Positions 16,627 to 29,259 of a stretch of DNA of 64,000 nucleotides are shown here, piece by piece; within the stretch, counting starts at the first letter, position 1, and the number at the start of each line of letters is the position of its first letter. The translations under genes were made by a program, and so were the position numbers. Source of the stretch: Pelomonas sp. Root405. Its GTDB lineage: Bacteria > Pseudomonadota > Gammaproteobacteria > Burkholderiales > Burkholderiaceae_C. The stretch spans positions 637,860 through 701,859 of the forward strand of contig NZ_LMDU01000011.1 in NCBI RefSeq assembly GCF_001425165.1, given 5' to 3'. Below the pieces are notes generated by a model. The model was not told where the DNA came from. It saw only the letters and a list, made by a program, of their open reading frames with translations, and made no database searches.

Positions 16627-17633
16627 GCGGTGAACTGGTCATCTACCAAAGCGACGACGGTCAGGCCCGGGTGCAGTTCCGGCCCATCGAGGGCAGCCTG
16701 TGGCTCACCCAGCTGCAGTTGGCCGAGCTGTATGGCGTGACCGTCGCCAACATCAACATCCACCTGCGCAAGATCGTGCAGGAGGGCGAGCTGGCCGCCG
16801 AGGCAGTTATTAAGCAGGACTTAATAGCTGCCGCCGATGGCAAGCGCTACCCCACCAAGCTCTACCGGCTGGACATGGTGCTGGCCGTGGGCTACCGGGT
16901 GCGTTCCGTGCGCGGCACCCAGTTCCGCCAATGGGCCACGGCCCACCTCGCCGAGTACCTGGTCAAGGGCTTCGTCATGGATGACGAGCGCCTGAAGAAC
17001 CCGGGCGGCGCTTGGGACTACTTCGACGAGCTGCTGGCCCGCATCCGCGAGATCCGCGCCTCGGAGAAGCGCTTCTACCAAAAGGTGCGCGACCTCTTTG
17101 CCCTCAGCAGCGACTATCGCGCGGGCGACGCCGGCACCCAGGTCTTCTTCGCCGAGGTGCAGAACAAGCTGCTCTATGCGGTGACGCAGAGGACCGCCGC
17201 CGAGCTGATCGTGGCTCGCGCTAACCCGGCCGAGCCCAACATGGCCCTCACCACATGGGAAGGCAGCCGCGTGCGCAAGGCCGACGTGGTGGTGGCCAAG
17301 AACTACCTGAGCGCCGACGAGGTGGACACCCTTAACCGCCTGGTGGTGATCTTCCTGGAACAGGCAGAACTGCGCGCCAAGGAGCGCCAGGACCTGAGCC
17401 TGGACTATTGGCGCCAGAACGTGGATCGCCTGCTGCAGTTCAGCGAACGCCCGGTGCTGCAGGGCGCCGGCAGCTTGCGCAAGGACGATGCCGACGCCAT
17501 CGCCCACGAGCGGTACGCTCAATTCGACACGCAGCGTCGGCGTGGCGAGGCGCTGGCGGCCGATGCGGCGGACCTGGCGGAACTGGAGGCCTTGGGCGAG
17601 GCGGCCAAGCGGGCGCAGAGGAAGAAGGCGTGA
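16623..17633 (+). CDS. rhuM: RhuM family protein inside the type I R-M operon
   Basis: A 336-residue RhuM-family protein. Typical stretches are GSLWLTQLQLAELYGVTVANINIHLRKI near the N-terminus (an HTH-like KilA/BRO-type region; 16-43), RLDMVLAVGYRVRSVRGTQFRQWAT (about 83-107) and the C-terminal helical half with FFAEVQNKLLYAVTQRTAAELI. RhuM was named from a Salmonella pathogenicity island and is often found between hsd genes; its role is unknown, with proposals of regulation or an accessory anti-invader function. It overlaps hsdM and hsdS by four bases at each end, so the stoichiometry is likely tied to the R-M complex. Confidence 0.9.
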   Translation: MSGELVIYQSDDGQARVQFRPIEGSLWLTQLQLAELYGVTVANINIHLRKIVQEGELAAEAVIKQDLIAAADGKRYPTKLYRLDMVLAVGYRVRSVRGTQFRQWATAHLAEYLVKGFVMDDERLKNPGGAWDYFDELLARIREIRASEKRFYQKVRDLFALSSDYRAGDAGTQVFFAEVQNKLLYAVTQRTAAELIVARANPAEPNMALTTWEGSRVRKADVVVAKNYLSADEVDTLNRLVVIFLEQAELRAKERQDLSLDYWRQNVDRLLQFSERPVLQGAGSLRKDDADAIAHERYAQFDTQRRRGEALAADAADLAELEALGEAAKRAQRKKA

Positions 17634-18361
17634 GGTATCCGGCGTATCCCGAGTGGCAGCCGACCCACCACGGCCCGCTGAGCCGTTTGCCTGCCCACTG
17701 GGGCTGGCGCCGACTGCGCTTCCTGACCGAGCGCATCGAGCAAGGCTGGTCGCCCCAGTGCGACAACCTGCCTGCCGACGAAGAAGCCTGGGGCGTCATG
17801 AAGGTGGGTTGCGTCAACGGTCATGGCTTTGACGCGACCGAAAACAAGGCTTTGCCGCCAGACCTTGCGCCGTTGCCCGAATACGAACTCCAGCCCGGCG
17901 ACGTGCTGGTGAGCCGCGCGAACACCCGTGAGCTGGTGGGCAGCGCCGCCCTGGTGCCGCAAGGCGTGCGCCCGCGTCTGCTGCTATGCGACAAGCTGTT
18001 CCGGCTGCGGCCGGTGCCGGGCATCCGGCGCGAGTTCCTGGTCTACCTGCTACGCACGCCTGCCGCCCGATTTCACTACGAGCGCGACGCCACGGGCGCC
18101 AGCGGCTCGATGCAGAACATCGGCCAGGACACGCTGAAGGACCTGGTGGTGCCGCTGCCGCCGGAGGATGAACAACGACACATCGCCAACTTCCTCGACT
18201 GGAAGACAGGCCAGATCGATGCGTTGATTGATCGGAAAAGCGGACTTAGCAGCAGCCTGAAAGGAGCGGAACTTTTGACCGAATACCGCTCCGCCCTCAT
18301 TACCGCCGCCATCACCGGTCAGATCGATGTGCGCGGTGTGGCGGTGCCGGCCGCCGCCTGA
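17630..18361 (+). CDS. hsdS: Half-size type I specificity subunit
   Basis: A 243-residue HsdS, about half the usual length. It starts with the spacer-like LSRLPAHWGWRRLRFL, followed by a single target-recognition domain (about residues 25-165, with ELQPGDVLVSRANTRELVG and CDKLFRLRP), then one conserved helix, TLKDLVVPLPPEDEQRHIANFL plus IDALIDRK. A second recognition domain and second conserved region are absent. Half-size HsdS proteins are known to work as dimers and would then read a symmetric bipartite site. GTG at 17630 overlaps the RhuM stop. The reading frame continues cleanly to its stop, so truncation looks natural and not a frameshift. Confidence 0.88.
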   Translation: MRYPAYPEWQPTHHGPLSRLPAHWGWRRLRFLTERIEQGWSPQCDNLPADEEAWGVMKVGCVNGHGFDATENKALPPDLAPLPEYELQPGDVLVSRANTRELVGSAALVPQGVRPRLLLCDKLFRLRPVPGIRREFLVYLLRTPAARFHYERDATGASGSMQNIGQDTLKDLVVPLPPEDEQRHIANFLDWKTGQIDALIDRKSGLSSSLKGAELLTEYRSALITAAITGQIDVRGVAVPAAA

Positions 18362-18401
18362 CTCACGACAACACAAGCACAAGCACACCAGGGAGCCCGC
18401 C

Positions 18402-21400
18402 ATGCGCCAACACACCGAAGCCCGGCTGGAAGACGCCATCGTCCACGCGCTGTGCGAGGGTGGGGGCGGCTATCGCTTCATCGACTACCGACAGGGCGAG
18501 GCGGTCGGCCGTTTTGACAAGGCGCGTGCGCTGGATGCCGCCGAGTTGCTGGCCTTCATCCGGCAGACCCAGCCCAAGACCTGGGCCAGCCTGCACGCCG
18601 TGCATGGCGCCGAGACCGAGCGCATCGTCATCGACCACCTGGTGAAGGAGCTGGACACCAAGGGCATGCTCAAGGTGCTTCGCCAGGGCTTCAAGTGCTA
18701 TGGCAAGACGCTGCGGGTGGCCAGCTTTGCGCCGGCCAATGGCCTGAACCCGCTGACCCAGGCCGAGTACGCGGCCAACCGGCTGGTGATGACGCGGCAG
18801 CTGCAGTACAGCGAGACCCACCACAACAGCCTGGATCTCGTGCTGCTGCTCAACGGCCTGCCGCTGGTGACGGCCGAGCTGAAGAACCCGATGACGGGGC
18901 AGACGGTGGAGTACGCCAAGCTCCAGTACAAGCGCGACCGCGATGGGCGGGAGGCGATCTTCGAGTTCAAGAAGCGGGCGCTGGTGCACTTCGCGGTGGA
19001 TCCGGACCAGGTGTTCATGACCACCCGGCTCTCGGGCAGCCAGACGCACTTCCTGCCCTTCAACCGGGGCGACCACGGCCACGCAGGCAACCCGCCAGCG
19101 GCGGATGGCGGCTACCGCAGCGCCTACCTGTGGCGCGAGGTGTGGCAACGCGACAGCCTGCTTGACATCCTGGGGCGCTTCATGCACTTGCAGGTGGAGG
19201 AGAAACGCATCCTCACCGACGAGGGCATCAGGAAGATCAGCAAGGAGACCATGGTGTTCCCTCGCTACCACCAGCTGGACGCGGTGCGGCGCCTGGTGGC
19301 CCATGCGCGCGAACACGGCGCGGGGCGCAACTACCTGGTGCAGCACTCGGCGGGTTCGGGCAAGAGCAACACCATTGCCTGGCTGGCGCACCGGCTGGCC
19401 AGCCTGCACGACGCGGGCGAGGGCAAGGTGTTCGACTCGGTCATCGTGGTGACCGACCGCCGGGTGCTGGACCAGCAGTTGCAGAACACCATCCACCAGT
19501 TCGACCACAAGCAGGGCGTGGTGCAGAAGATCGACGAGGACACGCGCCAGCTGGTGCAGGCGCTGGCCAAGGGCACGCCCATCGTCATCACCACGCTGCA
19601 GAAGTTCCCGTTCGTGACCGAAACGCTGGACAAGCTGCGTGAGGCGCAGGCCGAAGGCGGCGGCGAGCTGGGCATTGCGACGCAGGGCAAGCGCTTTGCG
19701 GTGATCGTGGACGAGGCGCACAGCTCGCAGTCGGGCGAGAGCGCAATGCAGCTCAAGGGCGTACTGAACGCCCACGGCGTGCAGGAGGCAGCAGCGGAGT
19801 ACGTGATCGAGCATGGGCTGGTGGACGACGAAGACGCAGCCGACCTGATGGCCGGCGTGGTGCGCGAGATGAGCAAGCGAGGCCGCCAGCCCAACCTGAG
19901 CTTCTTCGCCTTCACGGCCACCCCCAAGTACAAGACCAAGCAGGTCTTCAACGAGCCGGGGCCGGATGGCCGCACGCCGTTTCACCAGTACACGATGCGC
20001 CAGGCCATCGAGGAGCGCTTCATCCTCGACGTGCTGCGCCACTACATCACCTACGAGACCTACTTCCACCTGGTGCAGGTGGGCGATGACGACCCGCATG
20101 TGGAGCGCAAGCAGGCGGCGCGGGCGCTGGCCCGCACGCTGACCTTCCACGAGGTGAACCTGCGCACCAAGACCGAGGTGATCGTGGAGCACTTCCGCAC
20201 CCATGTCCGCCACAAGATCGGCGGCCGGGCCAAGGCCATGGTGGTGACGGATGGCCGTCTGCACGCGGTGCGCTACAAGCGCGCGTTCGACAAGTACATC
20301 GCCGACAAGGGCTACACCGACATCAAGACGCTGGTGGCCTTCTCGGGCACGGTGGAAGACCCGGACCTGCCCGGCCAGCGCTGGACCGAAGTGGGCATGA
20401 ACCAGGGCATCAAAGAGAGCGAGCTGCCCGAGCGCTTCGACTCGCAGGATTACCAGCTGCTGCTGGTGGCCGAGAAGTACCAGACCGGCTTTGACCAGCC
20501 CTTCCTGCACACCATGTACGTGGACCGCACGCTCACGGGCCTACAGGCGGTACAGACGCTGTCGCGCCTGAACCGCACCTGCGCGGGCAAGGAGGACACC
20601 TTCGTGCTGGACTTCCGTAACAAACCGGGGGAGATCTTCAAGGCCTTCAAGCCCTACTACGAAGACACGCCGACCGAGCCGCTGACCGACCCGCAGCACC
20701 TCTATCGCCTGCAGCACGACATCGAGGAGGCGGGCCTTGTTCACACTGCGGAGGTTCAGGCCTTCTGCGCGGTGTACTTTAAGCCGCGCCGCAAGTCATC
20801 GGTCACTGATCACGAGCAGATGAACGCGGTGCTGGACCAGGCGGTGCAGCGCTACAAAGCCTTGGTTGTTGAAGAGCAAGATGAGCTGAAGGCGCAGCTG
20901 GTGAACTTCCGCAACCTGTACGGATTCCTCTCGCAGGTCATCCCGTACCAGGACAGTGACCTGGAGCAGCTCTACACGTACCTGCGGTTCCTGCTCACCA
21001 AGCTACCCAGGCGCGAGGGTGGCACGCCCGTGCAGGTGGAAGATGAAGTGGAACTGGAGTACTACCGCCTGCAGAAGATCGGCGAGCAGCGCATCGACCT
21101 GAGCCAGGGTGAGGCCAAGCCGCTAAAAGGGCCGGGCGACGTGGGGACGGGGCAGCCGGAACAGATGGTTCGGCTGTCAGAGCTGATCGACATCCTCAAC
21201 GAACGTTTTGGCACCGACTTCAGGCAGGCCGATCAGCTGTTCTTTGATCAGATCCAGGAGCAGGCCGTGGAAAACGAGGCGCTTCGCAAGGCCGCGACCA
21301 GCAACTCCAAGGACGACTTCCGCTCGGTGTTCGAGAAGGCCTTTGAGGGGCTGGTGATCGACCGCATGGAGGGCAACGAAGACATCTTCGGCCGGTTAAT

Positions 21401-21485
21401 GGCTGATGGCGAGTTCCGCAGACTGGCTGTGGAGCACCTGCTGAGCAAGGTCTACGCGCAGTTGAAAAACGCGCCAAGCGCCTAG
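18402..21485 (+). CDS. hsdR: Type I restriction endonuclease/translocase subunit
   Basis: A 1027-residue HsdR. The N-terminal nuclease domain has the PD-(D/E)xK pattern with Asp145 (SLDLVLLLNG) and Glu159-Leu-Lys161. The helicase motor follows: Walker A SAGSGKSN (316-323), Walker B box DEAH (437-440), motif III FFAFTATPKYKT, and a C-terminal RecA lobe with KYQTGFDQPFL and LSRLNRT. It translocates DNA and cuts unmodified DNA in complex with HsdM and the half-size HsdS. ATG at 18402 with GGGAG upstream is chosen; the gene follows hsdS after 40 bases. It ends about 37 bases before the broken gyrB copy. Confidence 0.96.
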   Translation: MRQHTEARLEDAIVHALCEGGGGYRFIDYRQGEAVGRFDKARALDAAELLAFIRQTQPKTWASLHAVHGAETERIVIDHLVKELDTKGMLKVLRQGFKCYGKTLRVASFAPANGLNPLTQAEYAANRLVMTRQLQYSETHHNSLDLVLLLNGLPLVTAELKNPMTGQTVEYAKLQYKRDRDGREAIFEFKKRALVHFAVDPDQVFMTTRLSGSQTHFLPFNRGDHGHAGNPPAADGGYRSAYLWREVWQRDSLLDILGRFMHLQVEEKRILTDEGIRKISKETMVFPRYHQLDAVRRLVAHAREHGAGRNYLVQHSAGSGKSNTIAWLAHRLASLHDAGEGKVFDSVIVVTDRRVLDQQLQNTIHQFDHKQGVVQKIDEDTRQLVQALAKGTPIVITTLQKFPFVTETLDKLREAQAEGGGELGIATQGKRFAVIVDEAHSSQSGESAMQLKGVLNAHGVQEAAAEYVIEHGLVDDEDAADLMAGVVREMSKRGRQPNLSFFAFTATPKYKTKQVFNEPGPDGRTPFHQYTMRQAIEERFILDVLRHYITYETYFHLVQVGDDDPHVERKQAARALARTLTFHEVNLRTKTEVIVEHFRTHVRHKIGGRAKAMVVTDGRLHAVRYKRAFDKYIADKGYTDIKTLVAFSGTVEDPDLPGQRWTEVGMNQGIKESELPERFDSQDYQLLLVAEKYQTGFDQPFLHTMYVDRTLTGLQAVQTLSRLNRTCAGKEDTFVLDFRNKPGEIFKAFKPYYEDTPTEPLTDPQHLYRLQHDIEEAGLVHTAEVQAFCAVYFKPRRKSSVTDHEQMNAVLDQAVQRYKALVVEEQDELKAQLVNFRNLYGFLSQVIPYQDSDLEQLYTYLRFLLTKLPRREGGTPVQVEDEVELEYYRLQKIGEQRIDLSQGEAKPLKGPGDVGTGQPEQMVRLSELIDILNERFGTDFRQADQLFFDQIQEQAVENEALRKAATSNSKDDFRSVFEKAFEGLVIDRMEGNEDIFGRLMADGEFRRLAVEHLLSKVYAQLKNAPSA

Positions 21486-21522
21486 TTTCCTAGAGTTGCC
21501 GGCCGGCGCGCCCGGACGGACG

Positions 21523-21853
21523 TCAAACGTCGATATTCCCCGCCCTCAACGCATTCGTCTCAATGAAATCACGACGCGGCTCCACCTCGTCGCCCATCAG
21601 CATCGTGAACACCTTGTCCGCCTCGATGGCGTCGTCGATCTGCACGCGCAGCAGGCGGCGCACGTTGAGGTCCATCGTCGTTTCCCAGAGCTGCTCGGGG
21701 TTCATCTCGCCCAGGCCCTTGTAGCGCTGGCGGCCGACGGCGCTTTCGGCTTGCTGCATCAGCTAGGCCATGGCGGCGCGGAAGTCCTCGACCTTGCTTT
21801 GCTTGGCTTTCTCGCCTCGCCCTTGCGCACGTTGACGTGTCGGTGCACCGGGC
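21523..21853 (-). pseudogene. Broken second copy of the gyrB 3' end
   Basis: The minus strand repeats the last roughly 330 bases of the intact gyrB at 23829. The final 78 codons differ from the intact gene at only four amino acids (74 of 78 identical), while many third-codon positions differ. Further upstream the copy carries a TGG-to-TAG nonsense change (the intact gene reads AMAWLMGQ) and a one-base deletion near 21813. Homology fades near 21853. It is therefore a decayed, displaced gyrB end, not a functional gene. Together with the intact copy it brackets the fic gene and the membrane-protein gene. Confidence 0.9.
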
Positions 21854-21877
21854 TTGAGTGGACATGCTTTTCATAAA

Positions 21878-21957
21878 ATGTCGATTTACCAAAGATAAAT
21901 CGACATGTAATGGCATCATGTCGATCAGCTAGACATATCCGCCTAATAGGTCGATTT
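21878..21957. promoter_or_regulatory. Repeated ATGTCGAT boxes upstream of fic
   Basis: An AT-rich stretch between the gyrB remnant and fic contains a perfect 11-base-pair inverted repeat: ATGTCGATTTA (21878-21888) and TAAATCGACAT (21896-21906). Two further copies follow, ATGTCGAT (21918-21925) and GGTCGATTT (21949-21957). The spacing near 20, 20 and 31 bases suggests a regulator array. The fic start lies 20 bases further on. The regulator is unknown; the Fic protein itself has a C-terminal winged-helix-like region and might autoregulate. Confidence 0.6.
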
Positions 21958-21976
21958 CCAATCTAAAGATCAACAC

Positions 21977-23071
21977 ATGCCTTTCGATCCCACTCGGCCA
22001 CACAACGATCTGCCGGCCTTGCCGCCAGCGGTGGAGCTGGAGTCAAGGGCCGTCTTGAAAGCCTGCATTTCCGCGCGTGCCGTCGTCGCAGAGCTGAAAG
22101 CCGTTGGACGCCTCATTCCCAACCAGGGTGTGCTGATCAACACCATTCCGCTACTCGAGGCTCAGGCGAGCAGCGAGATCGAGAACATCGTGACGACGAC
22201 CGATCAGATGTTCCTGTTCGATGGCGTGAGTGAAGGTAACGCCGACCCAGCCACCAAGGAGGCGTTGCGCTACCGCACGGCTTTGTGGGAGGGCTTTCAG
22301 GCCCTCAAGGAGCGTCCGCTGTCCACCAACACTGCGGTACAGATCTGCCGCGCGATCAAGGGCGTGGACATGGACGTGCGCCGCACGCCAGGCACCACGC
22401 TCAGCAACGCCCAGACTCTTGAAGTCATCTACACGCCGCCCGAGGGTGAAGCTCTGTTGCGCGAGAAGCTGGCCAACTGGGAGCGGTGGATGCACGGTGC
22501 GCTGCCCGGTAGCGAAGAGATTGATCCGCTGGTGCGCATGGCGGTAGCGCACTATCAGTTCGAGGCCATCCACCCATTCACCGATGGCAACGGCCGCACG
22601 GGCCGAGTCATCAACTTGCTGTATTTGGTAGAGCAGGAATTGCTAGACATCCCTGTGCTTTACCTGAGCCGGCACATTCTCCGTAACCGCGCCGAGTACT
22701 ACCGCGGCCTGCAGTCCGTCACCCAGGATGGCGCATGGGAACCCTGGTTGCTGTACATGCTGCAAGGTGTGTCCGACACGGCCCGCTGGACGATGAACAA
22801 GATCCACGCCGTGCGCAAGCTGTTGGACGTGACGACTGAACGCATGCGGCAGGAGGCACCGCAGGTCTACTCGCGTGAGCTGGCCGAACTCGTCTTCGAA
22901 CGACCGTATTGCCGCATCGCGCATGTGACGAATGCCGGCCTGGCAAAGCGCCAGACAGCCAGTGTTTATCTGAAGCAATTGGCCGACATCGGCATCTTGC
23001 GCGAGCACAAAGTAGGTCGCGAGAAGATCTTTGTGAATCCGGCGTTCGTTGACTTGCTGAAGCAGGACTGA
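21977..23071 (+). CDS. fic: Fic family AMP-transferase, class II (N-terminal inhibitory helix)
   Basis: A 364-residue Fic protein. The active-site motif HPFTDGNGR is at residues 199-207, and the inhibitory motif (S/T)xxxE(G/N) is read at Ser65-Asn70 (SSEIEN) with Glu69 as the obstructing glutamate. That makes it a class II Fic enzyme like Shewanella SoFic. The C-terminal 90 residues (AELVFERPYCRIAHVTNAGLAKRQTASVYLK) look like a winged-helix DNA-binding domain. Fic enzymes transfer AMP to hydroxyl side chains of target proteins; the target here is unknown, though DNA gyrase and topoisomerase IV are targets of some Fic toxins. It sits between the two gyrB ends. No small antitoxin gene is evident, as expected for class II. 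Confidence 0.94.
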   Translation: MPFDPTRPHNDLPALPPAVELESRAVLKACISARAVVAELKAVGRLIPNQGVLINTIPLLEAQASSEIENIVTTTDQMFLFDGVSEGNADPATKEALRYRTALWEGFQALKERPLSTNTAVQICRAIKGVDMDVRRTPGTTLSNAQTLEVIYTPPEGEALLREKLANWERWMHGALPGSEEIDPLVRMAVAHYQFEAIHPFTDGNGRTGRVINLLYLVEQELLDIPVLYLSRHILRNRAEYYRGLQSVTQDGAWEPWLLYMLQGVSDTARWTMNKIHAVRKLLDVTTERMRQEAPQVYSRELAELVFERPYCRIAHVTNAGLAKRQTASVYLKQLADIGILREHKVGREKIFVNPAFVDLLKQD

Positions 23072-23087
23072 GCAGCGTCGTCGGTTG

Positions 23088-23816
23088 TTACTCCGCCGCA
23101 GCCTCTTTGCGCTTGATTGCCATAGCCAGCAAATCACGCAGGTAGCCCATCCGCTCCCACTGACTCGAAAGCGTCAGGCCTCCCAGCAGGATGCCGCCCA
23201 GAAGCGCCAGCCCGAGTAAAAACCAAGGCGGTTCGCCTCCCTGAAGCAGGCCCCGGATCTCTTTCCACGACGCCCACCCCGCCGCGATCAAGGTCAGCAG
23301 CGCGAGCTTGTCATGGCCACCGAAAAATCGCGTTTGGCGCCGCTCAATGCGCTTGATCTTCTGCTCGAACCACGCGTCGGCTGATCGCAATACGTCTATC
23401 GAGAACTTTGCGAGTGAATCCGCGTACGAGGCGTCGTTTTCGTATTCACTCGCCCAGTTCTGTCCCTGCCGTTGTTGCATCTCACGAAAGTGGAGAACTT
23501 CGGCCGCGACGGTGCAAAACAAGCTCACGACGGCCACTAGCGGCATGACGCCTAGACCGAAGAACCAGAGAAGCCAGTCCAAGCTAGGCCCGACTGAGCC
23601 AATGCCGTACCTAAGCCAAGCAAAGATGGCAACACAGGCGAGCAGGGGCAGGCCAATCAAATTCGCACGAGTGGCAATTCGATTCAATACTTTGGACTGG
23701 GGGCCTCGAGTGCCTTCAATGTCGAAGGGAACACAAATGGCCAGCTGTTCAAAGACAGCTCTGACGTCAGAGCCCGAGGCCTGCCCATCTACTGGCTCCG
23801 ATGCGTCGCCATCCAT
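23088..23816 (-). CDS. Unknown membrane protein next to gyrB
   Basis: A 242-residue protein with two pairs of hydrophobic segments: IGLPLLACVAIFAWL and LLWFFGLGVMPLVAVVSL in the first half, and LALLTLIAAGWASW and WFLLGLALLGGILLGGL in the second. The central part (about 110-175) is polar and helical (WFEQKIKRIERRQTRFF). No known domain is recognised. It converges on fic and ends 12 bases before the gyrB stop on the same strand, so it lies upstream of nothing obvious. It belongs to the segment bracketed by the two gyrB ends and may have arrived with fic. Confidence 0.7.
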   Translation of the reverse strand: MDGDASEPVDGQASGSDVRAVFEQLAICVPFDIEGTRGPQSKVLNRIATRANLIGLPLLACVAIFAWLRYGIGSVGPSLDWLLWFFGLGVMPLVAVVSLFCTVAAEVLHFREMQQRQGQNWASEYENDASYADSLAKFSIDVLRSADAWFEQKIKRIERRQTRFFGGHDKLALLTLIAAGWASWKEIRGLLQGGEPPWFLLGLALLGGILLGGLTLSSQWERMGYLRDLLAMAIKRKEAAAE

Positions 23817-23828
23817 TGCCAGAGCCCG

Positions 23829-26420
<2,592 letters not shown>

Positions 26421-26473
26421 TTAAAAGCACTGAAGCGGGCCGAGGCCCGCTGTGTGTCCAAGTCAGTTCTGAC

Positions 26474-27595
26474 TCAGATCCGCATCGGCATCACGACGTA
26501 CTTGAAGCCGGTGGTGTCGGGGATGGTCAGCAGCGCGCTGCTGGCGCTGTCGTTGAGGTCGATACAGACCATGTCCTGGCTCATGTTGGCCAGGGCATCC
26601 ATCAGGTAGGTGACGTTGAAGCCGGTCTCGATCTTGTCGCCGGCGTAGTCGATCTCGATCTCTTCCTTGGCCTCTTCCTGCTCGGCGTTGCTGGACGCGA
26701 TGGACAGCAGGCCCGGCTCGAAACTCAGGCGCACGGCCTTGAACTTCTCGCTGGTCAGGATGGCGGCGCGCTGCAGGCTGGACAGCAGCGGCGCGCGGCC
26801 CAGCGTCAGGCGGAACTTGTGGTTCTTGGGAATGACGCGGTTGTAGTCGGGGAACTTGCCCTCGACGAGCTTGGTGACGAACTCCATGCCGCTGAACGAG
26901 AACTTGGCCTGGTTGCCAGCGAAGCGCATCTCGATGAGGGTGTTCTCGTCGACGTCCTTGCCGTCCTTGAGCAGTCGCTGCAGCTCCAGCACGGTCTTGC
27001 GCGGCAGGATGACTTCCTGCTTGGGGATGTCGGTGTCCAGCTCGGCCTGGGCCAGCGCCAGGCGGTGGCCGTCGGTGGCCACCAGCGTCAGGTTCTTGCC
27101 TTCGGCGACGAACAGGATGCCGTTGAGGTAGTAGCGGATGTCATGCACCGCCATCGCGAAGTGGACCTGGTTGATCAGGCCCTTGAGCGCCTTTTGCGGC
27201 ACGCTGAAGGCAGGGCCGAAGTCGGCGGCTTCCTGCACCAGCGGGAAGTCGTCGGACGGCAGGGTCTGCAGCGTGAAGCGACTCTTGCCGCCCTGCAGCG
27301 TCATCTTGTTGGCGTTGCTCGTCAGACTGACGACCTGGTCGCTCGGCATGGAGCGCAGGATGTCGATGAGCTTGCGCGCGCCGACGGTGGTGGACAGGTT
27401 GCCCGCATCGCCATCAAACTGCACCGTGGTGCGTACCTGGATCTCGAGGTCGCTCGTCGTCAGCTCCACCTGGTTGCCGGTCTTGCGGATCAACACATTG
27501 GCCAGGATGGGCAGCGTGTGACGCCGCTCAACGATGCCGGCCACTGCTTGCAGCGCGCCGAGCACCTGATCCTGGGGAGCTTTCAAAACGATCAT
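26474..27595 (-). CDS. dnaN: DNA polymerase III beta sliding clamp
   Basis: A 373-residue clamp with the three-domain pattern: HTLPILANVLIR (N-terminal domain), FSVPQKALKGLINQVHFAM, and the C-terminal MDALANMSQDMVCIDLND and YVVMPMRI end typical of DnaN. The dimer encircles DNA and tethers polymerase III. A GAGG site precedes the ATG. It lies 149 bases downstream of dnaA and 95 bases before gyrB, so the three genes may be partly cotranscribed. Confidence 0.97.
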   Translation of the reverse strand: MIVLKAPQDQVLGALQAVAGIVERRHTLPILANVLIRKTGNQVELTTSDLEIQVRTTVQFDGDAGNLSTTVGARKLIDILRSMPSDQVVSLTSNANKMTLQGGKSRFTLQTLPSDDFPLVQEAADFGPAFSVPQKALKGLINQVHFAMAVHDIRYYLNGILFVAEGKNLTLVATDGHRLALAQAELDTDIPKQEVILPRKTVLELQRLLKDGKDVDENTLIEMRFAGNQAKFSFSGMEFVTKLVEGKFPDYNRVIPKNHKFRLTLGRAPLLSSLQRAAILTSEKFKAVRLSFEPGLLSIASSNAEQEEAKEEIEIDYAGDKIETGFNVTYLMDALANMSQDMVCIDLNDSASSALLTIPDTTGFKYVVMPMRI

Positions 27596-27712
27596 GAGGG
27601 CCTCTTGGGGGGAGAGATTTCAGCTGGGGCCAAGCCCAAAAACGCGCGCGCGCGTGAAGCTGCGATTGTCGCCCGGAAAGGGTGCGCGGCCAGGCTGCCG
27701 GGGCTTGGCGAA

Positions 27713-27734
27713 GGCTACGGGTCAACCCGTAGCC
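27713..27734. terminator. Hairpin between dnaA and dnaN
   Basis: GGCTACGGGT (27713-27722) pairs perfectly with ACCCGTAGCC (27725-27734) around a two-base spacer, 11 bases after the dnaA stop. No T run follows on the minus strand, so it is at most an attenuating or mRNA-stabilising hairpin. Confidence 0.5.
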
Positions 27735-27744
27735 GACCTTTGGT

Positions 27745-29259
<1,515 letters not shown>

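Noticed and set aside
18363..20510. Minus-strand open frame of 715 codons
   Set aside because: It is opposite hsdR, which has all expected motifs; the minus-strand protein is His/Leu-rich without a domain.
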